A stretch of 36,904 nucleotides of DNA from CAZRRV01 sp964602735 (lineage in GTDB: Bacteria; Bacillota; Clostridia; Oscillospirales; Acutalibacteraceae), in NCBI GenBank assembly GCA_964602735.1, contig CAZRRV010000013.1, positions 1 to 36,904 of the forward strand, given 5' to 3'. Positions 33,101 through 36,904 of this stretch are shown here, one piece after another (the stretch's first letter is position 1; each line of letters starts with the position of its first letter). The notes under the pieces were generated by a model. That model saw nothing but the letters and a program-made list of their open reading frames with translations, had not been told where the DNA came from and made no database searches. Both the position numbers and the translations under genes were made by a program.

Positions 33101-33743
33101 AGACGGATGGGCGTACGATATCGGGTTCGGCGGGCTCGATCATGTTCTCGCGTCCGGCAACGACATAAATGTAATGGTGTTCGATACCGAGGTTTACTCG
33201 AACACCGGGGGGCAGGCATCCAAAGCCTCTCAGATAGGGCAGGTAGCCCAGTTTGCCGCCGCGGGCAAAGCCATAGCCAAGAAGAGCCTTGCGGAAATAG
33301 CGATGTCTTACGGTTACATTTACGTGGCGCAAATCGCGATGGGCGCCGATATGAACCAGACGCTGAAAGCCATTCGCGAGGCCGAGGCCTATAAAGGTCC
33401 GTCGCTGATAATCGGCTATTCGCCCTGCGAGATGCACAGTATCAAGGGCGGAATGGCGAACTGCCAGAAAGAGATGAAGAAAGCCGTCGATTGCGGGTAC
33501 TGGAACCTGTTCCGCTTCAATCCGGCGCTGGCGGCGGAAGGCAAAAATCCCCTCACTATCGACTGCAAACCGGCGTCGGCCGACTATAAGGAATTTATTA
33601 TGGGCGAGGCGCGGTATTCCTCTCTTACTCGCACGTTCCCCGAAAGGGCGGAAAAACTGTTCGATAAAGCGGCGGCGAACGCGGCCGAGCAGCGCAAACA
33701 CCTTGAAAAATTAGCGGCGCTTTACGGTTCAAACGCCGAGTAA
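30198..33743 (+). CDS. nifJ: Pyruvate:ferredoxin (flavodoxin) oxidoreductase
   Basis: 1181 residues, the full one-chain PFOR. In order: domain I (MKTMDGNNAAAHVSYAFTEV, IYPITPSSPMADY), the TKEPGALGEPLY region of domain II, the EKR/domain III segment, a 2[4Fe-4S] ferredoxin domain with CAKCNRCSFVCPHA and CMGCGVCVGVCPTN, and a C-terminal TPP domain with FSGSCAGCAETSY, GGDGWAYDIGFGG and TEVYSNTGGQASK. It converts pyruvate and CoA to acetyl-CoA, CO2 and reduced ferredoxin, so it supports a strict anaerobe. ATG 30198 follows GGAG by 11 nt. An in-frame ATG at 30177 is upstream of that site. It is a single-gene unit with a strong terminator immediately after the stop. Confidence 0.97.
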   Translation: MARKMKTMDGNNAAAHVSYAFTEVAGIYPITPSSPMADYVDQWSAAGTKNIFGTTVNVVEMESESGAAGAVHGSLAAGALTTTYTASQGLLLMIPNMYKIAGELLPAVFHVSARCVASHALNIFGDHSDVYACRQTGFAMLAETNPQEVMDLGAVAHLAAIEGRVPFLNFFDGFRTSHEIQKIAVWDYDDLKEMCNMDAVAAFRRRALNPEHPTMRGSHENGDIFFQNREACNKYYNAVPGIVEKYMDKVNAKLGTDYKLFNYYGAPDADRVIIAMGSVCDVTEEVIDYLNAAGEKVGLVKVRLYRPFSAEKLAEAIPQSVKRIAVLDRTKEPGALGEPLYLDVVGALAQTGRQIDVIGGRYGLGSKDTPPSSIFAVYAELAKDSPKRQFTVGINDDVTYLSIEEKPAPNTAAPGTIECKFWGLGGDGTVGANKNSIKIIGDHTDKYVQAYFQYDSKKTGGITVSHLRFGDKPIKSPYYINKADFVACHNPSYIDKGFPMVNDVKPGGVFLINCQWTPGELSQHMPADAKRYIAKNNVQVYTVNAIDLAAEIGMGKRTNTILQSAFFALAKIMPEEDAIRYMKEAATKSYSKKGQEIVDMNHRAIDAGATAFVKVDVPAEWANAVDGPADKPSEGPAKLVKMVDTILKPVSKMNGDSLPVSVFADYADGTFEQGASAYEKRGVAVNVPEWNPETCAKCNRCSFVCPHATIRPYALNDDEVANAPAQMKKAPKPVVKTNYTYTLAVSPMDCMGCGVCVGVCPTNSLKMVPRETQDNQQAVFDYCNSKVTEKPETLTPVNVISSQFKKPLLEFSGSCAGCAETSYARLVTQLYGDRMYISNATGCSSIWGGAAATSPYTTDKNGRGPAWGNSLFEDNAEHGLGMYLGQKSIRDHLIELVKRIETAPQANGELKAAAARYLETVDDGETNAAASEALVKEAEKTAATCEICAEICENSDFLSKKSVWMFGGDGWAYDIGFGGLDHVLASGNDINVMVFDTEVYSNTGGQASKASQIGQVAQFAAAGKAIAKKSLAEIAMSYGYIYVAQIAMGADMNQTLKAIREAEAYKGPSLIIGYSPCEMHSIKGGMANCQKEMKKAVDCGYWNLFRFNPALAAEGKNPLTIDCKPASADYKEFIMGEARYSSLTRTFPERAEKLFDKAAANAAEQRKHLEKLAALYGSNAE

Positions 33744-33778
33744 AAAAATCCCCGCGTTTGAGGACGCGGGGATTTTTT
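33744..33778 (+). terminator. Terminator of nifJ
   Basis: AAAAATCCCCGCG (33744-33756) pairs with CGCGGGGATTTTT (33765-33777). It starts directly after the stop codon and is followed by more T. It lies only 40 nt before xpt. Confidence 0.92.
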
Positions 33779-33817
33779 GCTGCGCTTGCCGCTTTTATCC
33801 GGGCGGGGGAGATAAAA

Positions 33818-34393
33818 ATGAAACTTCTTGAAGATATGATAACGCGGTACGGGAAAATAGGAGACGGCGGGGTGCTGAAAGTCGACGGCTTTCTTAACCA
33901 CCAGATCGATGTCGGGCTGGTTGACCGTTTGGGTGAGGAATTTTACCGTATTTTCGGCGACTGCGATATCACGAAAATTCTTACCGTGGAGGCGTCCGGC
34001 ATAGGAATTGCATGTCTTACGGCGCGGTATTTCCGTGTCCCGGTGCTGTTCGCGAAGAAATCGAAAACAGTAAATCTGTCGGGTGACGTTTACAGCGCTC
34101 CCGTTTTCTCGTTTACACACAAAAAAAATTACGAAATAGTGGTATCAAAGGAATTTCTCACCGCCGGCGACCGGGTGTTGATTATTGATGATTTTCTCGC
34201 CATGGGCAGTTCAATCGAGGGTCTGCGTTCTATTATTCAAAGCGCCGGCGCGGCATTGGCGGGAGCGGGGATAGTTATCGAAAAAGCGTTTCAGCCGGGC
34301 GGGGCAAAGCTGCGGAGCGAGGGTGTACGGATAGAGTCGCTGGCGCGCATAGCCGAATTAAACCCGAAAACCGGAGTGGTGTTCGCGAAATAA
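33818..34393 (+). CDS. xpt: Xanthine phosphoribosyltransferase
   Basis: 191 residues, the family length. VDGFLNHQIDVGLVDRLGEEF, EASGIGIACLTARYF and FAKKSKT match bacterial Xpt, and VLIIDDFLAMGSSIEGL is the PRPP-binding loop. It salvages xanthine with PRPP to XMP in the cytoplasm. ATG 33818 has a GGGGGAG site. No purine (xanthine/guanine) riboswitch, which often precedes xpt in Bacillota, is present in the 40 nt after the nifJ terminator. No promoter is obvious either, so expression may depend on nifJ read-through. Confidence 0.95.
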   Translation: MKLLEDMITRYGKIGDGGVLKVDGFLNHQIDVGLVDRLGEEFYRIFGDCDITKILTVEASGIGIACLTARYFRVPVLFAKKSKTVNLSGDVYSAPVFSFTHKKNYEIVVSKEFLTAGDRVLIIDDFLAMGSSIEGLRSIIQSAGAALAGAGIVIEKAFQPGGAKLRSEGVRIESLARIAELNPKTGVVFAK

Positions 34394-34432
34394 AAATCGC
34401 GGGGATACGGATGTTTTGTCCGTATCCCCGCG
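34392..34432 (-). terminator. Shared terminator between xpt and the rpsF operon
   Basis: CGCGGGGATACGGA (34398-34411) and TCCGTATCCCCGCG (34419-34432) form a perfect 14-bp stem. The T-run (ATTTTTA) is on the - strand side, so it serves best as the end of rpsF-ssb-rpsR. It may also stop xpt transcripts. Confidence 0.9.
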
Positions 34433-34452
34433 AATATTGCCGGGGGAAAAAA

Positions 34453-34692
34453 TCAGTCGGTAGTGAAAGGCAGAAGCGCGATATATCTTGCCCGTTTGAT
34501 AGCCGTGGTAAGTTCACGCTGGTGAGCCGCGCAGGTTCCGGTTACTCTGCGGGGAAGAATTTTCGCCCTTTCCGAAATAAATTTTCTCAGCCTTTCAACA
34601 TCTTTGTAATCAATCGTTTCAACACGGTCGACGCAAAAATGGCATACCCTTTTGCGCCCTTTGCGGCGCACTGTTTTATCATTCTGCTCCAT
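34453..34692 (-). CDS. rpsR: 30S ribosomal protein S18
   Basis: 79 residues. KRVCHFCVDRVETIDYKDV, then ISERAKILPRRVTGTCAAHQ and ELTTAIKRARYIALLPFT are unmistakable S18. It keeps the CxxC plus Cys-Ala-Ala-His pattern of the zinc-binding (C+) form. It pairs with S6 on the 30S platform. It is the last gene of the rpsF-ssb-rpsR operon, 22 nt after ssb. Confidence 0.97.
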   Translation of the reverse strand: MEQNDKTVRRKGRKRVCHFCVDRVETIDYKDVERLRKFISERAKILPRRVTGTCAAHQRELTTAIKRARYIALLPFTTD

Positions 34693-34714
34693 CTGTTAAA
34701 TCTCCTTTAATCTT

Positions 34715-35134
34715 TCAGAACGGAAGATCGTCGTCGCCCGAAATCTCGGAAAAATCCGACGGATCGGCATTCGAAAATGTTGCGGGCGAGCTTTCCGCGG
34801 GGGATGACGGCGCGCCGGAACCCTTCGGATCCACAAAATGCACATTGTCGGCCACAACCTCGAACGCCGTACGGGGTTTGCCGTCTTTATCCGTGTACTT
34901 GCGGGTCTGAATCGAGCCCACTACTTCGGCACGCTGGCCTTTTTTGAAATACTTGGTAACAAATTCGGCGGTTTTGCGCCACGCCGTTACATTGATGAAA
35001 TCGGTCTGCTTTTCCTCTCCGCTTTTGTACGGGCGGTCGATAGCGAGGCAGAAAGTCGTAACGGGAATATCGTTCGGGGTGTGGCGCAGTTCCGGGTCGG
35101 CGGTAAGCCTTCCGATTAAAATCGCTATGTTCAT
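34715..35134 (-). CDS. ssb: Single-stranded DNA-binding protein
   Basis: 139 residues. N-terminal OB fold: MNIAILIGRLTADPELRHTP, FINVTAWRKTAEFV, then KKGQRAEVVGSIQTRKY. A Ser/Pro-rich linker ends in the acidic DDDLPF tip that recruits repair and replication partners. It is encoded between rpsF and rpsR, the standard Bacillota arrangement, so it is expressed with ribosomal proteins. Confidence 0.97.
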   Translation of the reverse strand: MNIAILIGRLTADPELRHTPNDIPVTTFCLAIDRPYKSGEEKQTDFINVTAWRKTAEFVTKYFKKGQRAEVVGSIQTRKYTDKDGKPRTAFEVVADNVHFVDPKGSGAPSSPAESSPATFSNADPSDFSEISGDDDLPF

Positions 35135-35149
35135 CGTTTCTCTCCCTTT

Positions 35150-35431
35150 CTACTTTGCCACAATCATTATGCGAAGAACACCGTCGGTTATCTTCGCGAC
35201 ACGGTCGAGTTCCGCCGGGAAACCGGGTTCGCTTTCGAAATTCACAATGTAATACTGCCCCTCGGTTTCATCGTTGATGGGATAAGCGAGTTTGCGTTTG
35301 CCCCATTCATCGACCTTTTCCACGGTTCCGTTCTCGGAAATCAGCGTTTTGAATTTTTCAAACAGAGCCGCCGTGGCTTCGTCCCCGCCGGCAACGGAAA
35401 GGACCAAAGCCGCTTCATACTTCTTTGCCAT
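35150..35431 (-). CDS. rpsF: 30S ribosomal protein S6
   Basis: 93 residues: MAKKYEAALVLSVAGGDEA, DEWGKRKLAYPINDETEGQY, YIVNFES and a C-terminal DGVLRIMIVAK, classic S6. The frame is open upstream to 35644 through the promoter. ATG 35431 behind GGGAGGTG is the start. It is the first gene of the operon under the promoter at 35517-35544, with a leader rich in hairpins. Confidence 0.97.
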   Translation of the reverse strand: MAKKYEAALVLSVAGGDEATAALFEKFKTLISENGTVEKVDEWGKRKLAYPINDETEGQYYIVNFESEPGFPAELDRVAKITDGVLRIMIVAK

Positions 35432-35456
35432 ACAAGCACCTCCCTTCGGACTTACG

Positions 35457-35510
35457 GCCGGCGCGCATTCGCCGCCGGCAAGGAGACGCGGCACCGCGCC
35501 GCGCAACTTC
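35457..35510 (-). promoter_or_regulatory. rpsF leader hairpins, possible S6:S18 autoregulatory site
   Basis: In the ~80-nt leader, CGCGGC-GCGGT-GCCGCG (35503-35487) and GCCGGCG-(9 nt)-CGCCGGC (35479-35457) form two stems just before the ribosome binding site. S6:S18 complexes repress rpsF operons through a leader hairpin in many bacteria. Whether the required conserved bulge is present here cannot be decided by eye. Confidence 0.35.
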
Positions 35511-35516
35511 TCTATA

Positions 35517-35544
35517 ATTATAACGCAGGTTTTTGATTTGTCAA
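35517..35544 (-). promoter_or_regulatory. Promoter of the rpsF-ssb-rpsR operon
   Basis: On the - strand a perfect TTGACA (35544-35539) and a perfect TATAAT (35522-35517) are 16 bp apart. Confidence 0.9.
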
Positions 35545-35597
35545 CAGTCAAGTTGGCGGGGCCGAAATATTGCCGGCTTCGTATCTGCACGCAAACT

Positions 35598-36536
35598 CTA
35601 CCAGAGTGTCGCGACCTCGTTTTCGGGCGGGGATGTGCGGGCAATGGAGTTTACATACAGTACGGGGCCTTTTCCTTTATAGCCCCGGTGCCGCTCGACT
35701 TTTATTTTCGCGGTGATCACCGCCCAGGTATATGTGTCCCACGCGGGGGCGGCCGGATACTCGCAAATCAGCGCACCGTAGTTAATATCCGCCGCGCAGC
35801 AGTACATCACTTTGCGCCCGAAAAAAAACATTGTTTTTGTCATGTCTGGCTGCTTTACGATAATACCTTTGAATTTAACCGTTTTGCCGTTGTATTTTTC
35901 ACAATCCTCGGTAATGTCGGTATACCAGAGCCCGTAATCGTCGTCGCCGATTTCAATAACGGGAGCGTTTATATCGAACGGCAGCGGATCCTCGATCTCA
36001 TCGTTTTCCACATGCCCGTCGTCGTATCTGTATCCGATGCCGCAACGGCGGTTCGCGCCCCGGACTATTTTGTGAAGCGGCATTATGTCAAAGCCCTCGG
36101 GCACTCGGTTGAACTCAACATAGTCCGACATACTTAAATGTTCATAGGTTAAATTGCGCATATTGGCGTTGTAGGCGGCAAAGGTAACGGCGTTTTCAAC
36201 CTCCGCCTGTTCGTAAATATACCATTCCTCGGGAAGGGCGGCTATCAGTTTGTCGGTTGTCCACATTCCGTTGTACTCCACCAGCACAATATCCGGCCGG
36301 TATTTATCATGCAGACGTTGCAGATTTTCCGGCGTAAGATCATCCGGGCCTTCAATATCCGCGATTTGCACATCGGCGTGAAAACGCTCGGGCGCGTAAT
36401 CCGTTTCGCCGTCTTCACAGCGCAACAACAGCACACGGTCGGCGCTTGTAACGCTGTCGCTTTCAAAGCCCGTCTGAATGGCGGTGGTTTTGCCGCCGTC
36501 TAAGAATCCGACATAAAGCAGTACCGGAACATCCAT
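35598..36536 (-). CDS. G3E/CobW-like GTPase domain fused to DUF1980 (YcgQ-like) domain
   Basis: 312 residues. The N-terminus has a G3E-type P-loop, VGFLDGGKT (9-17), with RPDIVLVEYNGMW where COG0523 GTPases carry the ENTG-type Walker B/switch region. The C-terminal ~100 residues (YNGKTVKFKGIIVKQ, then MYCCAADINYGALICEYPA with CCAAD at 246-250, and GPVLYVNSI) match the DUF1980/TIGR03943 (YcgQ) domain. That domain is usually part of a membrane or extracytoplasmic protein paired with a YcgR-like permease. There is no signal or membrane segment here. The gene starts 9 nt after the CobW-type gene, so the two are co-expressed. A role in metal, probably zinc, handling is inferred from partner and Cys/His content. 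Confidence 0.8.
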   Translation of the reverse strand: MDVPVLLYVGFLDGGKTTAIQTGFESDSVTSADRVLLLRCEDGETDYAPERFHADVQIADIEGPDDLTPENLQRLHDKYRPDIVLVEYNGMWTTDKLIAALPEEWYIYEQAEVENAVTFAAYNANMRNLTYEHLSMSDYVEFNRVPEGFDIMPLHKIVRGANRRCGIGYRYDDGHVENDEIEDPLPFDINAPVIEIGDDDYGLWYTDITEDCEKYNGKTVKFKGIIVKQPDMTKTMFFFGRKVMYCCAADINYGALICEYPAAPAWDTYTWAVITAKIKVERHRGYKGKGPVLYVNSIARTSPPENEVATLW

Positions 36537-36545
36537 ATTTTCAAC

Positions 36546-36904
36546 CTACCTGAAAAGCCGTTCGATTTCTTCGGATTTAAGGTCGGTGCCGATCACACAG
36601 ACACGGCCGCCTATATCGGCGGAACCGGTTCGCACATCCGGCTCGCCGGGGACGAAATCAAAATGAATCCACGTGCCGTCATCGCCCGGCACAATGCCTT
36701 TCGCGCGCAAAACATAACCGTAATCTCCGCCGCCGAGCGCGGCGAGCGCCGAATCTATATCCCGTTTGCCGAATTTCCTCGTGGTTTCGATACCGATACT
36801 GTCGAAAACATCGTCGGCATGGTGATGCCCTTCGCCGTGTTCGTGGTGATGTTCGTGCTCATGCCCGTGATCGTGATGATCGCATTCATCGTCGTCATCA
36901 TCGT
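36546..36904 (-). CDS. CobW/COG0523 GTPase, C-terminal part (cut by window edge)
   Basis: The frame is open from the window edge to TAG at 36548-36546, about 119 codons. It begins with an Asp/His/Glu-rich stretch (DDDECDHHDHGHEHEHHHEH and then GEGHHH), a metal-binding linker typical of COG0523 proteins between GTPase and CobW_C domains. The rest (GKRDIDSALAALGGGDYGYV, LRAKGIVPG, GGRVCVIGTDLKSEEIERLF) is the CobW_C domain. The GTPase domain lies outside the window. COG0523 members are metal chaperones, several for zinc. It is the upstream partner of the GTPase-DUF1980 fusion. Confidence 0.85.
   Translation of the reverse strand, partial: DDDDDECDHHDHGHEHEHHHEHGEGHHHADDVFDSIGIETTRKFGKRDIDSALAALGGGDYGYVLRAKGIVPGDDGTWIHFDFVPGEPDVRTGSADIGGRVCVIGTDLKSEEIERLFR

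Noticed and set aside
1..36904. tRNA or rRNA genes
   Set aside because: No cloverleaf with a GGTTCGANTCC-type T-loop and no rRNA signature blocks were seen on either strand. This was a by-eye check only.

Overview
The window looks like a chromosomal contig, probably metagenome-assembled, from a fairly GC-rich anaerobic Clostridia (Oscillospirales/Ruminococcaceae-like Bacillota). The evidence is the rpsF-ssb-rpsR order, one-piece pyruvate:ferredoxin oxidoreductase, Asp23 and DUF1292 proteins, ribU under an FMN riboswitch, class II lipoprotein signals, and sigma-A-type promoters with intrinsic terminators. Two runs of exactly 100 N are each flanked by identical 55-bp sequences. Joining those copies keeps both interrupted genes in frame, so the gaps look like unmerged k-mer overlaps between contigs.

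Region 1 (1-14175, all +) is the most distinctive part. Consensus -35 and -10 hexamers are separated by one A and 18 Gs, the layout of a phase-variable promoter. It is followed by seven co-directional genes with no clear terminator until 14140-14175: a beta-propeller lipoprotein; two CUT1-type ABC permeases and their binding lipoprotein, with no ATPase; a metallo-beta-lactamase-fold lipoprotein that has lost most metal ligands; a membrane-anchored right-handed beta-helix protein of at least 2229 residues with chlamydial-Pmp-like GGA[ILV]/FxxN repeats; and a glycerophosphodiester phosphodiesterase. Four of the proteins carry acidic or Ser/Gly-rich tethers after their anchor. The region reads as a switchable surface display and uptake operon.

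Region 2 (14174-19500) holds a - strand operon of ATPase, two permeases, an NMT1/THI5-family binding lipoprotein and a DUF523/TudS-like desulfidase. It is preceded by a two-hairpin leader RNA. The region also has copies 1 and 2 of a dispersed ~182-bp inverted-repeat (MITE-like) element and a decayed IS481-type transposase. Copies 3 and 4 lie near 21.2 and 22.2 kb.

Region 3 (19450-25872) carries rsmD-coaD-coiled-coil protein (+), a candidate 6S RNA (-), a DUF1292 gene with a puzzling start (-), a membrane-anchored G5/M23 peptidase (+), an unassigned structured interval, ribU with its FMN riboswitch and terminator (-), and an Asp23-family gene (-).

Region 4 (25890-36904) is mainly housekeeping: an MBL-fold hydrolase, an SH3/M15 peptidase lipoprotein, a small P-loop protein, pgi, nifJ, xpt and rpsF-ssb-rpsR. 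It ends with a G3E-GTPase/DUF1980 fusion just downstream of the C-terminal part of a His-rich CobW/COG0523 GTPase cut by the window edge, which suggests a metal-handling pair.
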